From Neolewinella litorea (GTDB taxonomy: Bacteria; Bacteroidota; Bacteroidia; Chitinophagales; Saprospiraceae), in contig NZ_SRSF01000014.1 of the NCBI RefSeq assembly GCF_004803465.1, positions 1 through 57,148 of the forward strand: a DNA stretch of 57,148 nt. The letters are read 5' to 3'. A program made the position numbers and the translations under genes. The notes beneath the pieces are model-generated. The model made no database searches and was not told where the DNA came from. It saw only the letters and a program-made list of their open reading frames with translations. The first letter of the stretch is position 1; each line of letters starts with the position of its first letter. Positions 43,712-53,468 of the stretch are shown here, in pieces.

Positions 43712-45924
43712 GAACCTGTTTACTGACCCTGCTGGCGACCTGCCTGGCGACTACCTGCTTCGGCCAGGGCGTGACGGGTCGCGTACTGGCCGCCGACCGG
43801 AGCCCGATCATCGGCGCCTACATCATTCACCTCAATTCGGAGCACCACACCCACAGCAACGAACTGGGCAACTTCGAACTCGAGGGCGTGGCGGCGGGCG
43901 ATTCCCTGCGGGTGACCTACCTGGGGTACCGCACCCGGGTGGTACCGGTGCCGGACGACAACAAGAAACTGGAGGTGGTTCTCAGCGAATCGTTCTTCGA
44001 CCTGGAGGCCATCACCGTGCGGCCCGACCTGCGCTCGATCAACGTGGCCACCGACATCGACGCGCGGCTGCGGCCGGTGAATTCGGCGCAGGACGTCCTG
44101 CGGCGCGTTCCGGGGCTCATCATCGGACAGCACGCCGGCGGCGGCAAGGCGGAGCAGATCTTCCTGCGCGGTTTCGACATCGACCACGGTACCGACGTGG
44201 CCATCTCGGTGGAGGGCATGCCCGTCAATATGGTCAGTCACGCCCACGGACAGGGCTACGCCGACCTGCACTTCCTCATCCCGGAAACCATCGAAAAGAT
44301 CGACTATGGCAAAGGGCCCTACTACGCCGACCACGGCAACTTCGCCACGGCGGGCTACGTCGACTTCTCGCTGAAGGAAAAGCTGGACGGCTCCCTCTTC
44401 ACCGCCGAGGTGGGGTCCTTCAATACCCTGCGCACAGTAGGACTCTTCGACCTGCTCGACGGTCCTACCGGCCACGCCTACCTGGCCACGGAGTACCTGC
44501 TCTCCGACGGCCCCTTCGTGTCCAGCCAGCACTTCAGTCGGCTCAACCTGATGGGCCGCTACACGGCCGACCTGGCCTCCGGCAGCAAGGTATCGGTGCT
44601 GGCCTCCCACTTCGACAGCAAGTGGGACGCCTCCGGCCAGATCCCCGGGCGGGCCGTGGCGGACGGCACCATCGGGCGCTTCGGGGCCATCGACGATACG
44701 GAAGGGGGCTTTACCAGCCGGACCAACGTCGCGGGACAGTTCCTGCGGGTAGTGGACCGCAACACCTTCGTCAAAACGGAAGCCTACTACAGCCGCTATG
44801 CCTTCGACCTGTACTCGAACTTTACCTTCTTCCTGGTCGATCCCGTGAACGGCGACCAGATCCGCCAATCGGAAGACCGCGCCCTGGCCGGCGTCAACTC
44901 CGAACTGCAACACGCCTTCCGTACCGACACCGGGGAAGGCACCCTTAAGGTCGGACTGGGACTGCGGTATGACAACAACGACGAAGTGGCCCTGAGCCGC
45001 ACCAAAAACCGGGAAACGCTGCTCGAACGGCTGCAGTACGGCGACATCGACGAGACTAACCTCTTCGCCTATGCGGCCGCGGACTTCGAGATCGGCGACC
45101 TGCTCATCAACCCCGCGCTGCGCGTGGACCACTTTGTCTTCAACTACGTGGACCGGCTGCAGCCCACCTACGACCGGCAGGAGCAGCGGAAAACGGCCGT
45201 TAGCCCGAAACTCAATTTCCTGTACACCGTCAACGACCGCACCCAGGTCTTCCTGAAAACCGGCATCGGATTTCACGCCAACGACAGCCGGGTGGTGCTC
45301 GACCGCAGCGCGGACGCCATCCTCCCCGCCGCCTACGGCGCCGACCTGGGCGGGATATTCCGTCCCACGCCGCGCCTGCACCTCAACGCCGCCCTGTGGT
45401 ACCTGTACCTGGAGCAGGAGTTCGTCTACGTAGGCGACGCCGGCATCGTGGAGCCGAGCGGGGAAAGCCGGCGAGTGGGGGTCGACTTCGGACTGCGGTA
45501 CCAGATCACGGATTGGCTGTTCGCTGACGCGGACCTCAACTACGCCCTGGCGCGCAGCATCGGGGAACCCGAAGGGGCGAACTACATTCCCCTGGCCCCC
45601 GACCTGACGAGCACCGGCGGACTGAACGTGCTGCGCGACCGCCTGTCCGGTGGCCTCCGGTACCGCTTCGTCAACGACCGGCCGGCCAACGAAGACAACT
45701 CCATCGTCGCGGAGGGCTATTTCCTGCTGGACGCCAACGTGAACTATACCATTCGCCGGCTTTCCCTCGGGCTCACCGCCGAAAACCTGCTGGGCGTCGA
45801 CTGGAACGAAACGCAGTTTGCCACGCTCTCCCGCCTCCGTACGGAGACCGAGCCGGTGGAGGAGATCCACTTTACCCCGGGCGCGCCGCGCGCCGTGCGG
45901 GCGGTGGTGCGGTACCGCTTCTAG
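43708..45924 (+). CDS. TonB-dependent outer-membrane receptor, coupled to the NRPS gene
   Basis: A 738-residue receptor. After the signal peptide (ATTCFGQ) comes a carboxypeptidase-regulatory-like domain (GVTGRVLAADRSPIIGAYI). The plug follows (VNSAQDVLRRVPGLIIGQHAGGGKAEQIFLRGFDID) with an unusual His-containing stretch MVSHAHGQGYADLHF. A 22-strand-type barrel continues to the aromatic C-terminus VVRYRF. It imports a large or scarce ligand powered by TonB. The ATG lies inside the NRPS stop (ATGA), so the two are translated together and the ligand may be the peptide product or its metal complex. It is not a SusC-length (~1000-residue) glycan porin. Confidence 0.9.
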   Translation: MRTCLLTLLATCLATTCFGQGVTGRVLAADRSPIIGAYIIHLNSEHHTHSNELGNFELEGVAAGDSLRVTYLGYRTRVVPVPDDNKKLEVVLSESFFDLEAITVRPDLRSINVATDIDARLRPVNSAQDVLRRVPGLIIGQHAGGGKAEQIFLRGFDIDHGTDVAISVEGMPVNMVSHAHGQGYADLHFLIPETIEKIDYGKGPYYADHGNFATAGYVDFSLKEKLDGSLFTAEVGSFNTLRTVGLFDLLDGPTGHAYLATEYLLSDGPFVSSQHFSRLNLMGRYTADLASGSKVSVLASHFDSKWDASGQIPGRAVADGTIGRFGAIDDTEGGFTSRTNVAGQFLRVVDRNTFVKTEAYYSRYAFDLYSNFTFFLVDPVNGDQIRQSEDRALAGVNSELQHAFRTDTGEGTLKVGLGLRYDNNDEVALSRTKNRETLLERLQYGDIDETNLFAYAAADFEIGDLLINPALRVDHFVFNYVDRLQPTYDRQEQRKTAVSPKLNFLYTVNDRTQVFLKTGIGFHANDSRVVLDRSADAILPAAYGADLGGIFRPTPRLHLNAALWYLYLEQEFVYVGDAGIVEPSGESRRVGVDFGLRYQITDWLFADADLNYALARSIGEPEGANYIPLAPDLTSTGGLNVLRDRLSGGLRYRFVNDRPANEDNSIVAEGYFLLDANVNYTIRRLSLGLTAENLLGVDWNETQFATLSRLRTETEPVEEIHFTPGAPRAVRAVVRYRF

Positions 45925-45993
45925 TCGCAGGGGCCGCGGCGGGCACAACTTTTTTGCCGTCCGCCGGCTTCTTCCCCCGATCTTTCCGCCGCC

Positions 45994-46977
45994 ATGCATA
46001 CCTTACTTACTCCCCTCGACTGGGGGCTCGGCCACGCCGCCCGCAGCCTCTCCCTGGCCCGCCGCCTGGAAGCGGAGGGGCAACGGGTAAGCTGGGCCAG
46101 CAGCGGTCCGGCGGCGGAGATGCTGCGGCGCGAACTGCCCGGCCGGGTCGTGCACGAACTACCCGCCTACGAGGTCAGCTACCCCAGCAAGAACATGAAG
46201 TGGAACGTGGCCCGCCAGGCCTGGGGCTGGGCGCGGACCGTCCGCCGCGAACACCGCGCCACGGCCCAGCTCGTGGAGGAACTCGGCATCGACCAGATCG
46301 TCTCCGACAGCCGCTTCGGTTGCTACCACCCGGAGGTGCGCTCCATTTTTCTGACCCATCAGTTGCACCCCATCACCCACTTCGCGCCGGCTTCCGCCGT
46401 GTATCGCTGGCAACTGGGCCGCTTCTCGGAGTACTGGGTCCCGGACGATCCCGACCACGGGCGGTTGAGTGGTAAGCTGTCCGACCCCTCCGGTTTCGAG
46501 AACGTCCGCTTCATCGGTCCCCTGCCGCATCTCCGTCCGCGGCCCGGCACGGAGCCTTTCGACCTGCTCGCGCTGCTCTCCGGTCCGGAACCCATGCGTA
46601 CCCGTCTGGAGAATATCCTGCTGCCCCAGCTGGCGGCGCTGTCCGCCACGGTGAAGGTGGTGCGCGGCCTGCCGGAGGAGGCCCCGCCGCCGGCGGGCGA
46701 TCACCCTTTCGAGATCGTGAACTTCGCCGATACCGATACCCTTTCCTCCCTCCTTACCGCCGCCCGCTTCGTGGTGGCCCGCTCGGGCTACTCCACGCTG
46801 ATGGACTTGCGCGCGCTGGGCAAAAAGGCCGTCCTGATCCCCACGCCGGGGCAGACGGAGCAGGAGTACCTCGCCCAGCGCGCGCAGTTGCAGGGGTGGG
46901 CCGTGGCGGTGATGGATCAGGACCGATTGGACCTCAGTCGGGCGCTGCAGCGGCTGTCGGGCGGTGGAATAGGTTAG
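45994..46977 (+). CDS. GT-B fold glycosyltransferase (MurG/UGT-like)
   Basis: A 327-residue protein. The N-terminus LLTPLDWGLGHAARSLSLARRL contains the glycine-rich GLGHA loop of GT-B transferases of the MurG/UGT type. The C-terminal half has the donor-binding style motif VVARSGYSTLMDLRALGKKAVLIPTPGQTEQEYLA, where the last Gln-Glu contact the nucleotide sugar in relatives. The substrate is not readable. It starts 69 bp after the receptor gene on the same strand, so it might be part of that operon and glycosylate the product, but it may be unrelated. Confidence 0.82.
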   Translation: MHTLLTPLDWGLGHAARSLSLARRLEAEGQRVSWASSGPAAEMLRRELPGRVVHELPAYEVSYPSKNMKWNVARQAWGWARTVRREHRATAQLVEELGIDQIVSDSRFGCYHPEVRSIFLTHQLHPITHFAPASAVYRWQLGRFSEYWVPDDPDHGRLSGKLSDPSGFENVRFIGPLPHLRPRPGTEPFDLLALLSGPEPMRTRLENILLPQLAALSATVKVVRGLPEEAPPPAGDHPFEIVNFADTDTLSSLLTAARFVVARSGYSTLMDLRALGKKAVLIPTPGQTEQEYLAQRAQLQGWAVAVMDQDRLDLSRALQRLSGGGIG

Positions 46978-46987
46978 GCCGGCCGGG

Positions 46988-48460
46988 TCACGAAAGCCGG
47001 GCCAGGGCTTCCTTCATCGCGCGGTACCGTTCCCGCGCCAGTACCACCGTGGGCGGCGCGGCGCGTACCTGGCAGTCCTCGATCGGGCAGTGCTCGCAGG
47101 TCGTATTGACCACGACGTGGGGGATGGCCGGGTCGTCGACGAAGGCGATCTCCTCCCGCACCCGGTCGTTGATGAGGATACCGAGGGTGACGCTGACGTT
47201 CTGGCCGGCCCGGGGGTAATCCGTGCGCGCCAGGGTGATGCAGAGGTATTCGTCGTCGGTGCCGTAGTAGCGGCTGCGCTGGGCTTCGATGCGGAGGTGA
47301 TCGCGGCTGTCGGCACTGAGCGTACGCAGCAGACTGATGCTGATCCACCGGCGGCAGTAATGCTCCAGCAGGCCGCTTTCGTGGGGGTGGTGCCGGCGGC
47401 TCAGGTGAAGTTCCTTGTCAATGACGAAGTTGTCCGTACCCTGGTCGTGCGAAAAGCGGAGAAAAAACAGTTCGGGCAGTCCAAGAAACTGCGGGATGAC
47501 GTTCGTCATCCGGTGGTAGAACATCTCCGGGGTGGCGTTGAAGCGCTGCATGAGCTCCAGAAAGGCGGCGGGCTCCCACCGCGGGCGCTGAAAAAAGCCG
47601 CGCAGGGCCTCGGTGAAGGTCCGCAGCGGCAGGTGGAGGGCCACGCTGAAGTAGGTGGCCTTGCTGTGGTTGAGCACCTCGCTGAAGACGCGCCCCCGCA
47701 GGATGCTGCTGGTATTGGCCCGCTCCTTGAGCTTTAGGTAGTTGAAGGCGATCTCCTTGCCGAACTGGAAACTGCGCTGCACCGGACTCAGCTTGCCGTT
47801 GAGCAGCAGGCGGCCGGATTCGGGGAGGTAGACCGAGCGGAGGCCGGAGAGGGCCGGCTGGTCGTCGAGCCCGTGGGGTACGATCTCGTAGCCGTAGCGG
47901 TCTTCGAGCAGCTCGGCCAGTACCCGCGGCGGCAGGGGGCGGATGCCCGGCAGGTTGAACTGCTCGGCGAAGGTCTCCACCGCCCGCTCGAGTTCGGGAA
48001 AGTAATTGGCGTTCAGTTCCAGGTACGAGCGCAGGGCCGCGAAGTAGAAGTTCTCCTCCCGCAGGGCGTAGCTGCGGCTGATCTCCAGCAGGGTGCTGAT
48101 GAAGGCGCCGACCTGCAGGGGCGCAGCGGCGATGATCTCGGCCACCTTGCTCAGTTCGATGCCGAAAAGCTCGAGGGGCAGCTCGTTGAGGAAGTTGGAC
48201 TGCAGCAGTTCGCTCACGGGGGCCAACTCGCGCCCCAGCTCACCGTTGGTCAGGTCGCCGGCGGTGGTGCCCAGGGCCGCGGCCAGCTGTTCGACCTTAT
48301 CGCGCTTGGGGAATTTCTTCCCCTTTTCGATCTCGTTGAGGTAGGAAAGGGAGATCCCCGCCTGCTTCGACAGCTGGTCGAAACTGAAGCCCTGCTGCAG
48401 GCGCAGCTGCTTTACTTTCAGCCCGAAGATGATGCGCTCATTGGCGGTTTTGGCATTCAT
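46988..48460 (-). CDS. ScfR-like XRE regulator with degenerate IrrE-like domain
   Basis: A 490-residue DNA-binding regulator. Residues about 10-65 are an XRE helix-turn-helix (VKQLRLQQGFSFDQLSKQAGISLSYLNEIEKG). The middle contains an ImmA/IrrE-like region (FQFGKEIAFNYLKL) in which the HExxH zinc motif is not present. The C-terminal domain ends with a cysteine cluster CEHCPIEDCQVRAAPP, matching the DUF2083-type region of ScfR regulators that control short-chain acyl-CoA (glyoxylate/methylcitrate) genes. GldD ends 53 bp upstream on the same strand. The ATG at 48460 is chosen over an earlier one at 48478. The stop is 10 bp from the convergent glycosyltransferase stop. Confidence 0.8.
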   Translation of the reverse strand: MNAKTANERIIFGLKVKQLRLQQGFSFDQLSKQAGISLSYLNEIEKGKKFPKRDKVEQLAAALGTTAGDLTNGELGRELAPVSELLQSNFLNELPLELFGIELSKVAEIIAAAPLQVGAFISTLLEISRSYALREENFYFAALRSYLELNANYFPELERAVETFAEQFNLPGIRPLPPRVLAELLEDRYGYEIVPHGLDDQPALSGLRSVYLPESGRLLLNGKLSPVQRSFQFGKEIAFNYLKLKERANTSSILRGRVFSEVLNHSKATYFSVALHLPLRTFTEALRGFFQRPRWEPAAFLELMQRFNATPEMFYHRMTNVIPQFLGLPELFFLRFSHDQGTDNFVIDKELHLSRRHHPHESGLLEHYCRRWISISLLRTLSADSRDHLRIEAQRSRYYGTDDEYLCITLARTDYPRAGQNVSVTLGILINDRVREEIAFVDDPAIPHVVVNTTCEHCPIEDCQVRAAPPTVVLARERYRAMKEALARLS

Positions 48461-48513
48461 TGCGGGCAATTTACGCAAGCAGGGGCGAAGATTCGCTAAT
48501 TAGCTGCCTGCGC

Positions 48514-49113
48514 TCAATTCCACTCCAGCGTCTCCACGATGCGGTAGATATCCTCCTTCACGTACTCAATCACCGGGGCCAGGGAGTCGGGGTTCACCTG
48601 GGTATCGAAGTACAGGGCACCGCGCAGGAAGTGGCGGGTGGTGTCGGTAAGAAAGAACTGGAACGGACTGGCGGCGGGCCCCGCAATGTCGAAGGCCACG
48701 CCGTGCACGTCGGCGGAGTCGCGGTGGATCACGATCTCCTCGATGTCGCTGGCGCGCTGGTTGTGTACGCCCACGAGCTGGAAGGCCTCGTCGCGCAGTT
48801 CCTCCCACTGGGCGTAGGAGGTGACCGGGTAGTAACTGAAGTGGATGTTGCCGTTGAGGGCGGGGTCGAGCCGCAGGTCGAACCAGCAGGGGTCGGCCGG
48901 GGCCTCGTCGAAAAAGGTGGTTTCCTGAACCACCTCCGTGGAGGACGGCCGCTCGAAGGTGAAGCGGCAGTAGTCGGCCGCCAGGGGTACGTAGGCCCGC
49001 TCGGGGTAGTCGACGCGGGGATAGGAGCGGGGCTTGGGCACGGGCGGCACGTCATCGCCGCAGGAGGAGATCAACACGAAAACGGGGAGGCAACAGAGCA
49101 GTAGGATTCGCAT
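48514..49113 (-). CDS. gldD: Gliding motility lipoprotein GldD
   Basis: A 199-residue lipoprotein (lipobox LISSC). The mature protein follows GldD closely: KPRSYPRVDYPERAY, then CRFTFERPS, NGNIHFSYYPV, GVAFDIAGPAASPFQFFLTD and HFLRGALYFDTQVNPDSLAPV. GldD is needed for gliding and type IX secretion in Flavobacterium; its exact biochemical role is not settled. Its presence agrees with the T9SS-targeted proteins in this window. No other gld genes are adjacent. Confidence 0.88.
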   Translation of the reverse strand: MRILLLCCLPVFVLISSCGDDVPPVPKPRSYPRVDYPERAYVPLAADYCRFTFERPSSTEVVQETTFFDEAPADPCWFDLRLDPALNGNIHFSYYPVTSYAQWEELRDEAFQLVGVHNQRASDIEEIVIHRDSADVHGVAFDIAGPAASPFQFFLTDTTRHFLRGALYFDTQVNPDSLAPVIEYVKEDIYRIVETLEWN

Positions 49114-49160
49114 GCGACCCTAACGCCCGTTACCTCCCCGTGGATTGCCGGTGAGCCGGA

Positions 49161-49514
49161 TTACTTCCAGGCACTGCACAGGATTCCGTTCTCGGTCTTC
49201 ATGATGATCTGCTGGCGCACTACGTCTCCCGTCTTGACGGAGATCACGTAGCGGCCTTCGGGCAGCTCGCCCAGTGCCAGGCGGACGCTGTAGCCGTTGT
49301 GGTTGATCACGCGCTTGGTGAAGAGCACTTCGTCGGTCTTGAGGTCGGTCATGAGCACCAGTGTCTTCTGGCGTTCGAGGTTGGCCACGGTGAGTTCGAG
49401 GTCTTCGTCGTCAATGACGGAGCGGGTGATGAGTGGAGTAGCGGCGTCGTCCGTCGGAATTTCGGGGGCGGGGACGCCGGTGCTGAGGAGGAGGGATAAG
49501 AGCAGGGTGAACAT
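49161..49514 (-). CDS. Small exported protein, sorting-domain-like
   Basis: A 117-residue protein with a short signal peptide (FTLLLSLLLSTGVPA). The rest is a single beta-sandwich resembling a free-standing T9SS C-terminal domain: LELTVANLERQKTLVLMTDL, INHNGYSVRLALGELPEGRY and VISVKTGDVVRQQIIM. It lacks the upstream PNP motif. It may be periplasmic. The start at 49514 places the signal peptide first. It is divergent from the toxin-antitoxin pair. Confidence 0.6.
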   Translation of the reverse strand: MFTLLLSLLLSTGVPAPEIPTDDAATPLITRSVIDDEDLELTVANLERQKTLVLMTDLKTDEVLFTKRVINHNGYSVRLALGELPEGRYVISVKTGDVVRQQIIMKTENGILCSAWK

Positions 49515-49733
49515 GGCTGGATAATTGAATGAACGGTTGTAAATGAGGTAGTTACCTTGAATGACGTCAAGATGCGGGCGGCGTTGCACCTACTGCAATT
49601 TTTCCCGATCACCCAAGGCGGATTGTCGACGAACCACGCCCCCCGGCCCGTTGCGCCGGCTACGGCACCCGCGGCCGCGCCGACAAAGCCGCCGGAAGCC
49701 GCACCTTGGGCCGCTTTGCACGTTAAGCGCAGT

Positions 49734-49943
49734 ATGGAAGCCCCGCTGCCCGACCTCACCGCCCTGACCACCCACCAAAAACTGCACCTGCTGGAACGGC
49801 TACTCAACGAACTGAGCGCCGACGGCATCCTGCCCCGCAGCACCCTGATGGCGGTAGCCGCCGACGTCATGAACCTGGAGTACCGGGAAGACGACGACCT
49901 GCTGTGCTTTCAATGCCTGGACCACGAAAGCGAAAGCGAATGA
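49734..49943 (+). CDS. Putative antitoxin partner of MazF
   Basis: A 69-residue acidic protein directly upstream of the MazF-type toxin; its TGA overlaps the toxin ATG (ATGA), the usual coupling of an antitoxin to its toxin. The N-terminal helix LTTHQKLHLLERLLNEL recalls the helical addiction-module family of TIGR02574 type rather than the AbrB-like fold of MazE. The C-terminus is very acidic (EYREDDDLL, DHESESE), suitable for wrapping a basic toxin. The frame is open to 49557 through a Pro/Ala-rich stretch, so a longer form starting at 49572 cannot be excluded. Confidence 0.6.
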   Translation: MEAPLPDLTALTTHQKLHLLERLLNELSADGILPRSTLMAVAADVMNLEYREDDDLLCFQCLDHESESE

Positions 49944-50284
49944 AGCGGGGAGAAATCTGGCTGATCAACCTGGATCCCACCATCGGCGCCGAGATCGCGA
50001 AGAAGCGCCCGGCCCTGATCGTCAGCGCGAACGGCGTGGGCAAGCTGCCCCTGCGCATCGTGGCGCCCATCACCAACTGGAAGGAACACTACCGGCTCGT
50101 GCCCTGGATGGTGCCCCTGCCGGGCGACGACCGCACCGGGCTGGAAAAGGCCAGCAGCGCCGACTGCTTCCAGGTACGCAGCATCAGCGAGAAACGCATG
50201 ATCCGCCGGATCGGGGAGGTCACCGAAGAGCAGTTGGTGCACGCTACCGACGGACTGCGCGCCGTACTGGGCCTGTCCGACTGA
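49940..50284 (+). CDS. MazF/PemK-family endoribonuclease toxin
   Basis: A 114-residue SH3-like barrel. The MazF landmarks are KRGEIWLINLDPTIGAEIAKKRPALIVS, the VAPITNW strand (with the catalytic Thr), and SSADCFQVRSISEKRMIRRIGEV. It cleaves mRNA at short sequence motifs when freed from its antitoxin. The start at 49940 gives the family N-terminus and the 4-bp overlap with the upstream gene. It is 30 bp upstream of the kinase gene but functionally separate. Confidence 0.88.
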   Translation: MKRGEIWLINLDPTIGAEIAKKRPALIVSANGVGKLPLRIVAPITNWKEHYRLVPWMVPLPGDDRTGLEKASSADCFQVRSISEKRMIRRIGEVTEEQLVHATDGLRAVLGLSD

Positions 50285-50314
50285 TCCCCTTAATTTCCAC
50301 CAAGCTTAGCCCCC

Positions 50315-51727
<1,413 letters not shown>

Positions 51728-51794
51728 TAGTCCGTTTTTCCTTTCCCCGCGTTAAAGGGTACGCGGACCATTTTTAACCTCCACCTTCATTCCC

Positions 51795-53468
51795 ATGGCC
51801 AGAGACCGTAAACCCATCATTCTGTCGGTCGACGACGACCAGCAGGTTCTCCGATCCCTCAAGCGCGACCTGCGCAGCCGGTACCAGGAAGACTACCGCA
51901 TCATCAGCACCACCCAGGTGGAAGAGGCGCTGCAGGCAGTGGAGGACCTCAAGAAAAAAGGGGAAACCATCGCCCTCTTCCTCTCCGACCAGCGGATGCC
52001 GGACATGCTCGGCGTAGACTTTCTGGAAAAGGCCAAGCCCCACTACCCCAACGCCAAGCGGGTACTGCTGACGGCCTACAGCGATACCGACGCCGCCATC
52101 AAAGCCATCAACGAGGTGCAGCTTGACTACTACCTGCTCAAGCCCTGGGACCCGCCGGAAGAAAAGCTCTACCCCATCCTGACCGAGCTGCTCGAAGACT
52201 GGAAGCTCACCCACCGCCCCGCCTTCGAGGGCATCCGGGTGGTGGGCTACCAGTACTCCCCCAAGTCGCACAACGTGAAGGACTGGCTGGCGGCCAACCT
52301 GCTGCCCTACGAGTGGATCGACGCCCGCAGTCCGCAGGGCGAGGAATTGGTGGAGCTCCACCGCTGCAAGGTGACCGAACTCCCCCTGGTCATCCTGGAG
52401 GACGGCACGGCCTTCAGCGACCCCGGACTGGATGAGGTGGCCGAGGCCCTGGGAATGAGCGCCACGGTGCAGGAAGACCTCTACGACGTGGTCATCATCG
52501 GCGGCGGCCCCTCCGGCATGGCCGCGGCGGTCTACGGCGGCTCGGAAGGGCTGAAGACCCTGGTCATCGAAAAGCGGGCGCCGGGCGGACAGGCCGGCAG
52601 CAGCAGCCGTATCGAGAACTACCTGGGCTTCCCCAGCGGGCTATCGGGCTCGGAGCTCACCCGCCGCGCCATGGCCCAGACCCTCCGCTTCGGGGTGGAG
52701 GTGGTGAGCCCCCGGGAAGTGACCGGCATCGAAATCCGCGACAACTACAAGATCCTGACCCTCGACGACGATAGCCGGGTGCGCACCAAGTCCGTCATCC
52801 TCACTACCGGCGTACAGTACCGCATGCTGGAGGCCGAGGGCGCCGACAAGTTTAACGGGGCTGGGGTGTACTACGGGGCGGCCACCACCGAGGCCCGCGC
52901 CTGCGAGAACCACAACGTCTTCGTCGTCGGCGGCGGCAACAGCGCCGGACAGGGGGCGGTATACCTCTCCAAGTTCGCCCAGCGGGTGACCATCCTGGTG
53001 CGTAAGCCCAACCTCACCGCCAGTATGTCGAGCTACCTCATCGAGCAGATCGAGTCGATCGACAACATCACCGTCCAGGGCTACCGGGAGGTGGTGAAAG
53101 TTTGCGGCGACGACGACCGCGTACAGCGGCTCGTCCTGCAGAACCTGGAGGACGACAGCACCGAGGAGGTGGAGGCCGACGCCCTCTTCATCTTCATCGG
53201 GGCCCGCCCCCGCACCGAGTGGCTGGAGCAGGGACAGATCATGACCGACCAGCGCGGATTCGTGATCACCGGCCGTGACCTGCTGGCCACCCCCGAACGC
53301 AGCAAGAGCTGGCCCCTGGAACGCAACCCCTACCTGCTGGAAACCTGCCAGCCCGGCATCTTCGCCGCCGGCGACGTGCGCAGCGGGGCCATGAACCGCG
53401 TGGCCTCCGCCGTGGGCGAGGGGGCCATGGCGATTAAGTTCGTGCATGAGTATTTGGGGGGATTTTAG
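51795..53468 (+). CDS. Receiver domain fused to thioredoxin reductase-like flavoprotein (CxxC absent)
   Basis: A 557-residue fusion. Residues 8-130 are a response-regulator receiver with the acidic pair in SVDDDQQ, the phospho-Asp in LSDQRMPD, Thr in LTAYSD and Lys in LLKPWD. Residues about 140-225 form a small linker domain like a thioredoxin-fold insert. The rest is thioredoxin-reductase-like: FAD site IIGGGPSGMAAAVYG, NADPH site VVGGGNSAGQGAVY and the FAD-binding FAAGDVRSGAMNRVASAVGEGA. At the place of the redox CxxC the sequence reads YYGAATTE, so it cannot work like a normal thioredoxin reductase. It is paired with the kinase gene 67 bp upstream. Confidence 0.87.
   Translation: MARDRKPIILSVDDDQQVLRSLKRDLRSRYQEDYRIISTTQVEEALQAVEDLKKKGETIALFLSDQRMPDMLGVDFLEKAKPHYPNAKRVLLTAYSDTDAAIKAINEVQLDYYLLKPWDPPEEKLYPILTELLEDWKLTHRPAFEGIRVVGYQYSPKSHNVKDWLAANLLPYEWIDARSPQGEELVELHRCKVTELPLVILEDGTAFSDPGLDEVAEALGMSATVQEDLYDVVIIGGGPSGMAAAVYGGSEGLKTLVIEKRAPGGQAGSSSRIENYLGFPSGLSGSELTRRAMAQTLRFGVEVVSPREVTGIEIRDNYKILTLDDDSRVRTKSVILTTGVQYRMLEAEGADKFNGAGVYYGAATTEARACENHNVFVVGGGNSAGQGAVYLSKFAQRVTILVRKPNLTASMSSYLIEQIESIDNITVQGYREVVKVCGDDDRVQRLVLQNLEDDSTEEVEADALFIFIGARPRTEWLEQGQIMTDQRGFVITGRDLLATPERSKSWPLERNPYLLETCQPGIFAAGDVRSGAMNRVASAVGEGAMAIKFVHEYLGGF

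Noticed and set aside
32431..45924. Calling the NRPS product a siderophore
   Set aside because: There is a receptor, but no catechol, hydroxamate or beta-hydroxylation gene, no exporter and no Fur-like box could be seen.
43720..45999. 759-codon minus-strand open frame opposite the TonB receptor
   Set aside because: The receptor has signal peptide, plug and barrel motifs; the reverse frame has none.
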